Assembly (NCBI GenBank): GCA_022650895.1
Contig: JALCQC010000017.1
Coordinates: 1-53,323 of the forward strand
From: Bifidobacteriaceae bacterium
GTDB lineage: Bacteria; Actinomycetota; Actinomycetes; Actinomycetales; Bifidobacteriaceae
DNA length: 53,323 nucleotides
Direction: 5' to 3'
The notes below the pieces were generated by a model. That model was not told the origin of the DNA, searched no databases, and saw only the letters and a program-made list of their open reading frames with translations. Below are positions 13,966 to 23,380 of the stretch, piece after piece; the stretch's first letter is position 1, and each line of letters begins with the position of its first letter. Made by a program: the position numbers and the translations under genes.

Positions 13966-16900
13966 TCATGATGTTACCGGCTTGGTATGTTTTCCATGCA
14001 CCCTAGAGCATTTTTCTGTCCTGCGTTTCACAAGCATGCAGAGAACGCCTACAGAGGCTATTGCCACCATTGCCATTGCAGTTCCCCTGGTTTCAGAGCC
14101 GGTCTCCGCAAGCACAGGATCTTTGACAGTCCCATTCCACTCGTCACGTGCCGTCACCGGATTCCCATGACATGTTTTCACGCTATCCGTTGCGTCATCA
14201 TCACTATCCCACGGATTGTCGTCGGCAGCAGCGCAAGGAACGATTGGCTTCCATGTGGTAGTTCCGCGATCGATGTGATGCTCCCCTGCTTTGACGCCTT
14301 TGAGAGTTCCGAACACAGTGACCGATTCTCCGGGTGTGAGAACAAGATTCTTCCAATTCTCCGGATACTCCATATCGACAACCGTGCCCGATCCCTCAAT
14401 GGTCTCATCGGAGAGCTTTCCTGCTCCCAAGGGAACCTTTCCGCTGTTGGTGATTTTGAATCCGATACGAATCTCATCACTCATCATGTTCAGTGCCTCG
14501 TCTGCATGGTCACGGTCTCCCCTTCTTAAGCCGGATTTCACATCGTATTTTTCGAGAGTCACTGCAGGTGTTTGGTCGGGGGTGTGGGTGATGATCTCGT
14601 TGGAGTGGCGCTTGACCTTGTTCAACGTCTCGTCGAAGCTGTTGACGACGTCGCCGACCTTGATGCGTTCCATCTGAACGAACAGGCTCCAGGACTGCTC
14701 CGTCGTCGTGTTCGCGGACACGAGGTCGAGATACTCCTGTGTGGCGTCGAGTGAGAACTTTCCGTCCTTTTCGACGAAGACGAACCAGTCGGGATGCGTG
14801 GCCGAAGCGGCATGGCTTCCGGCGAGCATGTCGCCCTTCCTGGCGACCACCGCACCGCTGGCGTCGAGGACGTCGCGGGTGGCGTAGACGGCCCACTGTC
14901 CGGTGAACCGGTCGTGCGTCTCGTCGTAGTCGTCCGAGAGGGACCAGTCCGAGACGAGCGGGTAGGCGCGGTCCGCGGGAACCACGCTCGAATCCAGCCT
15001 GTAGAGGAACTGATGGTCGAGGTAGATCGACTTGCCGTTCGCGGACTCGGCGCCGACGTTGACCACCACGTCCTTCCTGGGGTTGATCTCCGTGAGGGGG
15101 TTGGCGACCACGTTGGTGACCTTCTTCTCCGAATTGGTGATCTGCGTCGCCTGGTTCGTGATGGTGTGGCCGTCGTCGACCTTGATGACCTTGACGGGCA
15201 GGATGACCTGATAGTCCTGCCCCAGCAGACTCTGGTCGATGCCGGGATCCTTGAGGGGATCCGGCGTCGCCTCGGAATAGGCCTTCAGATCCGTGGGCTG
15301 GGGATCGCCCTTCACAGTCTCACCGGTGGCGGGGATCAGAGTATCGACCGTCTTGGCGAACGCGTAGAGGACACCATCACTGACTTGGAGGTTGAACCTA
15401 GCGGTCACGTCCCTGCCCTGAGCGTCGAGCACTTGCACCTTGTCGGTGAGTGCCCGGAGGTATTCGTCGTCGTAGTCGTCGACGATTCCCAGTCGTTTCA
15501 CCAGGTAGGCGGAGCCGGACAGGTCGGAGGCGTCGAGGTTCAGACGGTAGTAGAGTTCGTCGCCCAGCATGGCGGTCCTGCCGTCGATGCTGACGGACGC
15601 GTCCTTCTGCGTGTCCTCCTTGGTGGGCTTGGGGTCGACCGGTCTGTTGGTGACCCTGTTCGACGGAGTGATGCCGTTGTTCAGCGTGAGCGTCCACTGG
15701 TTGTCGACCGTCTTGACCACGGGCGCGTCGTCGTTCACCGTCGCCTCGAAACGCACGATGATGCGCGGGCTTGCCGTCCAGTTGGCGGACACGTAGTCGT
15801 CGGCGAAGCTGATGGTGAACTTATGCGCCGCGTCGTCCCATTGAGTCGTGTACTTGCTCTTGGGGACGATGTCTCCGCTGTTCAGGTCGGTGACCTCCAG
15901 GGTCTGCTTGCTGGGAGTGACGTAGGCGTCGTACTGGTCGGTCACCTGGACGGTCGTGATGCCGTAGGCGAGGTTCGTGGGCAGCTTCGGTTGAGTCTGC
16001 AACTTGTATTCGACCCTCTGGCCGCGCTGGACCTTCCTACCGTCCACGCTTTCCTGGCCGCCACCCTGGGAGGCCTCCGCCAGCACGTCCTTCGTGACGG
16101 GCGGCACGTAGCCGCAGATCCGTGGTTCGTTCGTCTTCTCCACGGCGTCATTGAGCTTCTCGGAGCCCTTGTTGAGGAACGGGGTGTCAGAGCCGTCGGC
16201 ATCGGAGGATGAAGGAGCGCCACAGAAAGCGACCTCGTCCCCGGCCTTCACGCCCGCGTCCTTACGTACCTGGGATGCGCCCCTCCCGTTCGCATAGTTC
16301 ACGGTGAAGGGAACCACCAGCGTGACCTGCAGCGCCTTCTCACGGCCCTTCAGGGTCTTGAGATAGTCCGCGTCCGCGGTCGCGACAACCTTCGTGCCAT
16401 TCTGGCTGAGAGTGAACCGGCTGGTCACATCCGTGCCCTTATTCACGATGTCGGCCACGCCCGACGTCGTCTCGGAAGTGGAATCGGCCTGGTACACCTT
16501 CGCCTGCTTGAGATCGCCGAGATCGACGAGATAGTCGGAGGCCGTGAAGTCATCCGTGATGACAAAGCTCTTCGGTGCCTGGGCGAGGTTGCTCGCCACC
16601 GGGGCATTCACCGCGGCGGCGATACTGTCACCATCGAGCACGGTGGACTCGTCGGCACCGACCGCGTTCGTCCACTTCGGATCGACTACCGCCATATACC
16701 TGCCCCGAGAATACTTGATCCACGCCTTGTCCGGCGACGGCTTCCATGTGGGAAACTCATGTTCATCGGTGTTCCCAGTGGGCTTGTCGTTCCACAGGAC
16801 AGAGCCGATGTCGGTGACCTTGCCCACATCCGGCAGAGCGACGACTACATCGAATGACCATGTGAACGTATGATTCGATGGAAGCGCACCTCCCTTCCAT

Positions 16901-17763
16901 GTCTCAGTGAGCGTGTCCTCCGACCGTTTGAAGGTGAATTTAGAGGTCACGTCGGAGGATCCATCCCTGACCTTCACGTTGGAGACCTTGTAGGAGGTTT
17001 TTCCCGAGGTGATTCTGTCGGCGAAGACAAGCTTCGTACCGCCCACGCCCGTTTTCGTGCTGATTGATGTGGTATTCGTCATCGAATCGGCCGATGTCGT
17101 CGCAGCGACCTTCTTCATGGGAGGACCGGGAGGCGTCACCACCGGAGGCTCGTCCTGAGCCAGAACGATCACGACGATTGCCGTGGCGTGAGAGGTCTCA
17201 CGCTTGACAAGGCTGTTGATCGTTGTGTCACCATCGGTGAAAGGAGTGGTCGTGGTGTACTTTCCTCCGCCAAAGCTGTAGGTCTTTCCCGAAACCACCG
17301 AGTTCCATTCACTCAGCCATCGGGTCTGGGAAAAGCCACCATCGTGCCCAGTGAATTGCGCATCGGTGGCGACCGCTCCGACGCCAACAAGACGACACTG
17401 CGCTTCCCCGCTTCCCTCATGAGCGGCCGCATATCGTGTTTTGCATTCGGAATCTGCTTCCGTCAAAGCTGTCTGGGCGGTGGCATTTCCGGGCCAACCG
17501 GGTATATCGAGAATGGTGATCGCCTGACGTTTCCCGTTCTTTGTGTCCGCGAGTGCCTTCTTGACGCTTGCCAACGACGCTTTTCCATACCCTCCTCCGT
17601 CTTTATAAGTCCAGAAGATGCCACCATTGCCGTTGCCCGTGCCTGTTCCACCGGTGTCGGAGCCGGCACCACCATCACCGGCAAAGGCTGCGGCGGGCGA
17701 CAACAGCGAGACAAGCGTCAGGGTCGCTATAAGAAGCCGTCCCCTCCATTTTCTTATGTGCAC
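13966..17763 (-). CDS. Wall-anchored antigen I/II-like adhesin with isopeptide-type domains
   Basis: This is a 1265-residue exported surface protein. A signal peptide (1-28, cleavage after AAAFA) is followed by a Gly/Thr-rich region and an N-terminal domain (45-205) with one Cys pair. A Pro-rich hinge (PPVVTPPGPP, 205-214) precedes several beta domains. Three domains at about 557-707, 719-895 and 896-1060 each open with KD and contain a Y-x-L/Y-R-L strand. Each ends with an Asn-rich strand (NRVTNRP, KVTNVVANP, NEIITHTP), as in isopeptide-bonded C-terminal domains of streptococcal antigen I/II. The C-terminus has a sortase motif LAETG (1218-1222), a hydrophobic helix (1227-1245) and a basic tail. 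GTG start 17763 has AGGAAG upstream. GC content changes sharply inside the gene. The adhesive target is unknown. Confidence 0.85.
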   Translation of the reverse strand: MHIRKWRGRLLIATLTLVSLLSPAAAFAGDGGAGSDTGGTGTGNGNGGIFWTYKDGGGYGKASLASVKKALADTKNGKRQAITILDIPGWPGNATAQTALTEADSECKTRYAAAHEGSGEAQCRLVGVGAVATDAQFTGHDGGFSQTRWLSEWNSVVSGKTYSFGGGKYTTTTPFTDGDTTINSLVKRETSHATAIVVIVLAQDEPPVVTPPGPPMKKVAATTSADSMTNTTSISTKTGVGGTKLVFADRITSGKTSYKVSNVKVRDGSSDVTSKFTFKRSEDTLTETWKGGALPSNHTFTWSFDVVVALPDVGKVTDIGSVLWNDKPTGNTDEHEFPTWKPSPDKAWIKYSRGRYMAVVDPKWTNAVGADESTVLDGDSIAAAVNAPVASNLAQAPKSFVITDDFTASDYLVDLGDLKQAKVYQADSTSETTSGVADIVNKGTDVTSRFTLSQNGTKVVATADADYLKTLKGREKALQVTLVVPFTVNYANGRGASQVRKDAGVKAGDEVAFCGAPSSSDADGSDTPFLNKGSEKLNDAVEKTNEPRICGYVPPVTKDVLAEASQGGGQESVDGRKVQRGQRVEYKLQTQPKLPTNLAYGITTVQVTDQYDAYVTPSKQTLEVTDLNSGDIVPKSKYTTQWDDAAHKFTISFADDYVSANWTASPRIIVRFEATVNDDAPVVKTVDNQWTLTLNNGITPSNRVTNRPVDPKPTKEDTQKDASVSIDGRTAMLGDELYYRLNLDASDLSGSAYLVKRLGIVDDYDDEYLRALTDKVQVLDAQGRDVTARFNLQVSDGVLYAFAKTVDTLIPATGETVKGDPQPTDLKAYSEATPDPLKDPGIDQSLLGQDYQVILPVKVIKVDDGHTITNQATQITNSEKKVTNVVANPLTEINPRKDVVVNVGAESANGKSIYLDHQFLYRLDSSVVPADRAYPLVSDWSLSDDYDETHDRFTGQWAVYATRDVLDASGAVVARKGDMLAGSHAASATHPDWFVFVEKDGKFSLDATQEYLDLVSANTTTEQSWSLFVQMERIKVGDVVNSFDETLNKVKRHSNEIITHTPDQTPAVTLEKYDVKSGLRRGDRDHADEALNMMSDEIRIGFKITNSGKVPLGAGKLSDETIEGSGTVVDMEYPENWKNLVLTPGESVTVFGTLKGVKAGEHHIDRGTTTWKPIVPCAAADDNPWDSDDDATDSVKTCHGNPVTARDEWNGTVKDPVLAETGSETRGTAMAMVAIASVGVLCMLVKRRTEKCSRVHGKHTKPVTS

Positions 17764-17913
17764 AATTCTTCCTCTCAGGTAGTGGGAGGCGACTATCGGT
17801 TATGCCTCTCGATGCCATGAGACCATGTGCGAAAAGGGTGAGTGAGGAAAGAGATGGGGTGTGGTCGAATGCGTCCTGGCGAATTCAGTGGTGGAGACAG
17901 ATTCGCCGCGAAA

Positions 17914-18942
17914 TTAGATTTCCTTTCTACCTTCTCGCCAATACCCCATGAAAGCGATGCGCCTGCGATCGAGACCCAGTCGTGTGATCAGCAGTCGACG
18001 AAGAAATCTCACCATTCCAGCCTCTCCCGCGACCCATGCATACAGGCCGCTGTCGGGGACGTGGGAAGGGACCTCCCAGAGGACATCGGCATCCGCAGAG
18101 AGGTCGGCAACGTCACTGTGTTCACCACTCTCGCCATCGAAGGTACTTCCGTCACTGCCGTCGGCCACGGACGTATCGAGACGGTCGGGAGTACAGAGCG
18201 AGCACAATCTGTTCGCCACCGCTTGCCCTCGGGGAACCGAGGCTGAACCACGTGCCAGCTGGAATACACGAACATTGCGTGGTGCTGTGAGTGTGAGAAA
18301 GTCCCGTCGGTCGGGAACCTCGGTGATGACGGTACCGTCGCCTTCCCAGCGATCTGCGGAGAGTCGTTCCAGAATTGCCGAGATGGCGGGTATAGCCGTT
18401 TCGTCCCCCATCAAAAGCAAGTGACGTGCGGCACCCGGATGGAAGTCGATACCGATGTCCGAGTGGAGGGAATGGGCATCCGGACCGATGATGATGACAT
18501 CGTCACCCACTGAACACGTTGCGGCAAAGGTTCCCGCGGGTCCGGAGGAATCATGAAGGACGAAATCGACCGTCATCTCGCCCGCCGCCGGATTGGCATG
18601 ACGGATTGTATACGTTCTTATGGTGTTTCTCTCGGTGGTGTCAAGAGATTTCCACTGCTGGTACCACATTCCCCGAGCGATGGAGTCCTCGTCGAAAAGA
18701 TGTGGATCGCCCCATGGGCCACTGGGATGAACGTCATCGAAAGGGAACAGAATCTTGATGCGCTGATCGAAACCATCGGTACCCAAGCGGTGGAATTCAG
18801 AACTACTAAAGACAATGCGCATGAAGTGAGGGCTGAGAATCTGCTTTCTTGCCACGGAAGCACGATAGGGGCGGAATCCCGGTATGTCGCTCTTCTTGGT
18901 CATGGTGTTCAGAGTGCTGTCAAAGCCATACATAGCACTCAT
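17914..18942 (-). CDS. Siderophore-interacting protein (FAD-dependent ferric reductase)
   Basis: This 342-residue protein of the ViuB/YqjH family uses FAD and NAD(P)H to reduce iron in ferric siderophores taken into the cytoplasm. The FAD-binding beta-barrel carries RTYTIRH (the family RxYT motif). The region HPGAARHLLLMGDETAIPAISAILE is the characteristic NAD(P)-binding segment. The C-terminal block LYAWVAGEAGMVRFLRRLLITRLG and the end FMGYWREGR are typical. An Asp/Ser-rich insertion (about 260-290) is unusual. It is last in the uptake operon, its start overlapping the ATPase stop (ATGA). Confidence 0.93.
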   Translation of the reverse strand: MSAMYGFDSTLNTMTKKSDIPGFRPYRASVARKQILSPHFMRIVFSSSEFHRLGTDGFDQRIKILFPFDDVHPSGPWGDPHLFDEDSIARGMWYQQWKSLDTTERNTIRTYTIRHANPAAGEMTVDFVLHDSSGPAGTFAATCSVGDDVIIIGPDAHSLHSDIGIDFHPGAARHLLLMGDETAIPAISAILERLSADRWEGDGTVITEVPDRRDFLTLTAPRNVRVFQLARGSASVPRGQAVANRLCSLCTPDRLDTSVADGSDGSTFDGESGEHSDVADLSADADVLWEVPSHVPDSGLYAWVAGEAGMVRFLRRLLITRLGLDRRRIAFMGYWREGRKEI

Positions 18943-19790
18943 AACGTCCCTCCCCCAAACTCTTGGAAATCCTGGCCTTTGGGCTCCCGGCGACTTCTCA
19001 GGCTGTGTGTCGCCAGTGGCATCACGGTGGGAGTCTGAGACTCCGGATCGAGGACGACACGCGACTCCATCCCGAAGACATCGCGGATCAACGACTCAGT
19101 GATGATTTCGGCAGGTTTTCCCATCGCCAGTCGCCGGCCGTCACGCATCGCCAGTATCCAGTCCGAATAGCGAGTGGCGAGATTGATGTCGTGAAGCACC
19201 ATCACGATGGTGGTGCCCTTCTTTGCATTGAGATCCGCCAGCAGATCAAGCACTTCCAGCTGGTAGGTCATGTCGAGATAGGTGGTCGGCTCGTCCAGCA
19301 GGAGAACATCGGTCTGTTGCGCCAAGGAGAGCGCAATCCATGCGCGCTGCCGCTGACCGCCCGAAAGCTCGTCTACCTGAGACGAGGCAAGCTCCGACAT
19401 GTGTGTGAGGGAAAGAGCCTCCGTCACCGCCGCGTCATCCTGTGAAGTCCATCCGCCGAACATGCCGTGATGGGGATACCTGCCTCGAGACACCAGTCCT
19501 TCGACGGTGATTCCTTCCGGGACAAGCGGGGACTGCGGCAGGATCCCCAGTGTTCTGGCCACCTGTTTCGTCGGCAACGTACCGATGGCGCGTCCCTCCA
19601 AAAGAACCGCCCCCTGGTGTACAGGAAGCAGCCGTGCCAGTGCCTTAAGAAAAGTCGATTTGCCACATCCATTGGCTCCGATGATCGACCCCATACTCCC
19701 CCTCGGTATGTCGCAGTCAAGTGCGTGGAGAACCGGGAACTCACCATAGCCGATGGTGACATTGCGTGCGCTGAGCATCGTTGAGGTCAT
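18939..19790 (-). CDS. Iron-siderophore ABC transporter ATP-binding protein
   Basis: This 283-residue ATPase of the FecE/FepC type energises import of ferric siderophores. Walker A is GANGCGKST (about residues 38-46), the Q-loop is in LGILPQ, and the signature is LSGGQRQR. Walker B is LLLDEPTTYLDM, with H-loop MVLHDINLA. Start 19790 lies 4 nt after the permease stop at 19795. The downstream gene is the siderophore reductase, and both adjacent upstream genes are FecCD permeases, which fixes the substrate class as iron chelates. Confidence 0.95.
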   Translation of the reverse strand: MTSTMLSARNVTIGYGEFPVLHALDCDIPRGSMGSIIGANGCGKSTFLKALARLLPVHQGAVLLEGRAIGTLPTKQVARTLGILPQSPLVPEGITVEGLVSRGRYPHHGMFGGWTSQDDAAVTEALSLTHMSELASSQVDELSGGQRQRAWIALSLAQQTDVLLLDEPTTYLDMTYQLEVLDLLADLNAKKGTTIVMVLHDINLATRYSDWILAMRDGRRLAMGKPAEIITESLIRDVFGMESRVVLDPESQTPTVMPLATHSLRSRREPKGQDFQEFGGGTL

Positions 19791-19794
19791 CTGT

Positions 19795-20871
19795 TTATGC
19801 TTCCTTTCGCATCATGAGAATGATGATGGCAACGAGAGCGGGGCCGCCGACAAGACTCGTCATCACACCAACCGGGACAGTGCCCGACGGAAAATGCTGC
19901 GCCACGACATCGGCAACCAGAACGATGGAGGCACCCACCGCACCAGCCGCGATGACAGGAGTGCGGTACTCCGCGCCAACGAGCCGCAACGCCAGAGGGC
20001 CCGACAGGAACGAGACAAAGGCGATGGGACCCGTCGTAGCAGTGGCGATGGAAAGCATGACGACGGCGACCACGATGACACAGGCGCGAGTCAGGTTCAC
20101 CCGTATCCCCAAACCTGTTGCGACATCGGATCCGAATCGAAGAACATCGATATGCCGCGAGAGCAGAACCATCACAAGACCGCCGAGGACAAGCGCAGAG
20201 GTAACCGGGAACGCATCCTCCCACCGGGCGTCCGCCAAACTGCCCGTGAGCCACCGGGAAGCTGCTTGGACATCCCACTGGTTTGCCCTCACCATCAGCC
20301 ACGAGGTGAGGGCGTTCAAAACCGCCGCCACACCGATTCCGACAAGAATGAAACGTGATCCTGCAAGTCCCCGGTTCCATGACAGAAGAAGTACCATGCA
20401 GGCCGCCGCCAAACCACCGCCGACGGCAAAACCGAAGAGAACCATACCCGACGCACCAACGACGGTGATCGCAAAGACAGCGGCAAGATTCGCGCCCGCC
20501 GTGATGCCGACCACATCAGGACTGGCGAGAACGTTTCCCAAAAGAGTCTGAAAACTCACGCCTGCGATGCCGAAAACCGCACCGCATGCGCAGGCGACCA
20601 GCGCTCGCGGCAGGCGTAGCTCCATGATGGAAAAGGTCGTGCCGCCGCTCGCGGAACCTGTGAGGGCATTGACGATCTCATCGATGCCGTACACGCGGTT
20701 ACCGAGACTCACGTCCAAAACAAGAAAGAGGATAGCAGCGATCAACAGAATCGCTGTGACGACGCCATGGCGAATTCGAGACTTCCTTCGTCGCTGCGAA
20801 GGTGCCTTTCCCGGAACCGCTACCCGCTGAGGCACTTCGGTCTGTGCACCGGGCACGATGGTCTCCATCAT
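19795..20871 (-). CDS. Iron-siderophore ABC transporter permease (FecCD family)
   Basis: This 358-residue polytopic membrane protein of the BtuC/FecCD family forms half of the channel of the ferric-siderophore importer. About ten hydrophobic helices are visible. Family blocks include RLPRALVACACGAVFGIAG, NVLASPDVVGITAGAN, the coupling segment and FVSFLSGPLALRLVG. A positively charged N-terminal tail (about 35 residues) precedes the first helix. ATG 20871 overlaps the stop of the first permease gene (ATGA). It pairs with the permease at 20868-21893 as a heterodimer. Confidence 0.95.
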   Translation of the reverse strand: MMETIVPGAQTEVPQRVAVPGKAPSQRRRKSRIRHGVVTAILLIAAILFLVLDVSLGNRVYGIDEIVNALTGSASGGTTFSIMELRLPRALVACACGAVFGIAGVSFQTLLGNVLASPDVVGITAGANLAAVFAITVVGASGMVLFGFAVGGGLAAACMVLLLSWNRGLAGSRFILVGIGVAAVLNALTSWLMVRANQWDVQAASRWLTGSLADARWEDAFPVTSALVLGGLVMVLLSRHIDVLRFGSDVATGLGIRVNLTRACVIVVAVVMLSIATATTGPIAFVSFLSGPLALRLVGAEYRTPVIAAGAVGASIVLVADVVAQHFPSGTVPVGVMTSLVGGPALVAIIILMMRKEA

Positions 20872-21893
20872 TCAGCCTTTCCTTTCGCTGCCATCCGCAC
20901 CAAGCCGACGAAGACCGGCGCACCGATGACCGCTGTCACGATGCCGACCTCCACATCGGCCGGACGTGTCAAGAAGCGGCCAAGAACATCGGCCCCCAAG
21001 AGCAGTATCGGCCCCAGTAGGCAGCCCATGGCGACGATGCGCTTGTAATCCGCACCCACGAGGATCCTCGCCACATGTGGAACCACGAGACCCACGAATC
21101 CAATCGGGCCTGCGAGCGATGTCGAAGCACCGCAAAGAAGAATCGCTCCGACCCACGCCACGAGCTGGGTGCGCCGCGGAGAGGAGCCGAGTCCCACCGC
21201 AACGTCATCGCCCAAAGACAGGGCGTTCAATCCGGGAAGGACGGCAACTGCACAGACGAATCCTGCGATGACGATGGGCAAGATGGGAAGAAGCGTGGAG
21301 AACCGGGCACCGGAAAGCCCGCCGACGGCCCAGAAGCGGTACGTCGACATCATCTCGATGCGGGGAAGCAGGACGGCGGTGGTGATCGAACTGAACATCG
21401 AGCCGACGACCGCTCCGGCCAAAGTGAGCTTGAGCGGAGAGGGACCGCCTCTGCCGAGGGATCCCACGCACCACACAATGGCGGCTCCGAGAGTCCCACC
21501 GAGCAAGCCAACCCAGACGTACTGGGAGGGGGTGGTGAGACCGAAGACGGCCATCGACACGACGATGGCGCAGGCTGCACCCGAGTTCAGACCTAGGATC
21601 GTAGGGTCCGCCAGCGGATTCCGCGTGACCGCCTGCATGAGGGCCCCTGCGGTGGCAAGGGCCGCTCCAATGACGATCCCGAGAAGAGTCCGGGGAACAC
21701 GGAGCCGAATGGAATCAATGTCGATTCCCGATGCAGCACCGTCGCTCAGGGCACGAACAACCTGGTCGACGTTCACCTGCCGCGACCCCACCCCCACCGA
21801 GCAGAGGCACAGTACCAACAGCACGGATGCTGAAATAGCCACGACGAGGAACGCTCTCCCCCGTTTCCTCTCCACCTTTGTGCTTCCTCTCAC
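20868..21893 (-). CDS. Iron-siderophore ABC transporter permease (FecCD family)
   Basis: This is the second FecCD permease, 341 residues with about ten membrane helices. Family blocks RLRVPRTLLGIVIGAALATAG and RNPLADPTILGLNSGA are near the N-terminus. The coupling region GPIGFVGLVVPHVARILVGADY is near the C-terminus. It starts with GTG at 21893, overlapping the binding-protein stop (GTGA), which indicates translational coupling. With the other permease it forms the membrane channel for ferric siderophores. Confidence 0.95.
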   Translation of the reverse strand: MRGSTKVERKRGRAFLVVAISASVLLVLCLCSVGVGSRQVNVDQVVRALSDGAASGIDIDSIRLRVPRTLLGIVIGAALATAGALMQAVTRNPLADPTILGLNSGAACAIVVSMAVFGLTTPSQYVWVGLLGGTLGAAIVWCVGSLGRGGPSPLKLTLAGAVVGSMFSSITTAVLLPRIEMMSTYRFWAVGGLSGARFSTLLPILPIVIAGFVCAVAVLPGLNALSLGDDVAVGLGSSPRRTQLVAWVGAILLCGASTSLAGPIGFVGLVVPHVARILVGADYKRIVAMGCLLGPILLLGADVLGRFLTRPADVEVGIVTAVIGAPVFVGLVRMAAKGKAE

Positions 21894-22975
21894 TTCACCT
21901 TGTCTACGGCGGCGGCAAGCATCTTGGTGTATTGCTTGATCGTTGCCGGAATCGACAGCGAGGAGGGAGATACGGCGGCCGCCAGAGAACTGGAGTTATC
22001 CACCACGACGACGGAGCCTCGCTTCACCGCCGGAATCTTCGACATCAGCGGATCGCTCTGCAGTGCCTTGAGAGTCGTGGAATCGCCATAGGTGACGATG
22101 ATGTCGATGTCGTCGAAATCATCGGCATGTTCGGACGAAACTGTTGCATAGAAGTCAGTGTTGCCTTTGGAAAGCTTCTTCACGGAATCGGGGGTGGTGA
22201 AACCGAGGTCGTTGAGATATTTTTCACGGGCATCGGTGGTGGTGTACACGGTGATGCTCGACATCTTTGCGGTGTCGAAGTACATCACCGAAGCGGTTTT
22301 ATTCTTGAGCTGCGGATATTTAGCAAGTTCGTTGGCGATGGACTTCTCGTCGTCGGCGATCACCTGCTTTCCCTTCTTCTCAAGACCGAGGGCCTGCGCA
22401 CTTCTGGTGACCACTTGCCGCCATGGTGCAGCCCACGCGACATCCGGATAGGCGACAGTGGGTGCAATCTTGCTCAAGGTTGCGTACTGCTTTTCGGTGA
22501 TGCCGGACTGCGTTCCCAAGATGACGTCGGGCTCGGTCGCCGCAATCGCCTCGGCATCGATGTCGTCCGTCTCATCGTGAAGCGCAGGGGCTTTGTCCCC
22601 CGTTGCCCCCAGCTTCTCGAGTGCTGCCTTGGTCCACTCGAGAAGTCCGTCTCCATCGGTATCCCCGTACGTGATCTTCGGCATGTCGACGGGAACGACG
22701 CCCAGAGAGAGCACCGCATCCTGGCTTATCCAGCCGATGGTAGAGACGCGCTTGGGCTGAGATTTAATTGTTGCATCTCCCACAGGACTCTTCAGTGTGA
22801 GGGGAAATCCCGATGCGGTGCTGGCGGACGCCGAGGAGGAAGATGCCTGCGCGCTTCCCCCTGTGGAGCATCCCGCAAGAGAGAAAACCGTCGCCGTGGC
22901 GATGACGATGGATGAGATCTTGGCGGCTACGGAAAGGCGCGACGTTCGAGACGTGGGCGCTGTCATGTGGACCAT
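21890..22975 (-). CDS. Iron-siderophore ABC transporter substrate-binding lipoprotein
   Basis: This is the extracellular binding protein of the FepB/FhuD type (periplasmic-binding protein, TroA-like helical fold). A lipoprotein signal with lipobox LAGC leaves Cys at about residue 35, followed by a Ser/Ala-rich linker. The domain shows RVSTIGWISQDAVLSLGVVPV near the front, then EAIAATEPDVILGT, the long connecting helix and a C-terminal lobe (VKRGSVVVVD). ATG 22975 is chosen because GAGGAG lies 9 nt upstream; the frame is open further upstream. It is the first gene of the five-gene operon, and three TATGAAA repeats lie just upstream. Confidence 0.93.
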   Translation of the reverse strand: MVHMTAPTSRTSRLSVAAKISSIVIATATVFSLAGCSTGGSAQASSSSASASTASGFPLTLKSPVGDATIKSQPKRVSTIGWISQDAVLSLGVVPVDMPKITYGDTDGDGLLEWTKAALEKLGATGDKAPALHDETDDIDAEAIAATEPDVILGTQSGITEKQYATLSKIAPTVAYPDVAWAAPWRQVVTRSAQALGLEKKGKQVIADDEKSIANELAKYPQLKNKTASVMYFDTAKMSSITVYTTTDAREKYLNDLGFTTPDSVKKLSKGNTDFYATVSSEHADDFDDIDIIVTYGDSTTLKALQSDPLMSKIPAVKRGSVVVVDNSSSLAAAVSPSSLSIPATIKQYTKMLAAAVDKVK

Positions 22976-22998
22976 GTTAAAGGGCTCCTCAAAAAAGA

Positions 22999-23019
22999 TA
23001 TGAAATATGAAATATGAAA
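22999..23019. repeat. Three tandem TATGAAA units upstream of the iron operon
   Basis: TATGAAA is repeated exactly three times, ending 24-44 nt before the binding-protein ATG (TTTCATA on the coding strand). No DtxR/IdeR-type box is obvious in the 285-bp leader. The units could be a regulator array, part of the promoter, or a slippage-prone tract. Confidence 0.7.
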
Positions 23020-23260
23020 TTCGTTGGCGCCACCTCATGAGTGGGCACTATGAAGCTAGCAAAAACATGAAAAAGATAACAGGCTTGATTTCTCAACGAT
23101 TCTGAGGTAGTTGGACCCTGTTGAAACGATATGTCTCACACCATGAGATGACCGTTCTTCACCCGAGCCCTCCGCTCCACGACACGGAGGCGTGTCCGAA
23201 TCCAGGGAATGTGCTAACTTATACAAGGTGTTCGGAGAAATGAAGACTCCGGACGCACGT

Positions 23261-23337
<77 letters not shown>

Positions 23338-23351
23338 GTAAGCAGATAGAC

Positions 23352-23380
23352 AAAAACCCTTGCAAAAGCAAGGGTTTTTT
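23352..23380 (+). terminator. Rho-independent terminator after tRNA-Pro
   Basis: CCCTTGC and GCAAGGG pair around AAAA, flanked by an A-run and followed by TTTTTT. It is a textbook intrinsic terminator 15 nt after the tRNA. Confidence 0.93.

Noticed and set aside
14794..16212. 472-residue plus-strand frame opposite the adhesin
   Set aside because: The product is an unbroken run rich in Val, Asp, Arg and Gly, as expected from the mirror of GC-rich codons; it has no motif and lies fully antisense to a well-supported gene.
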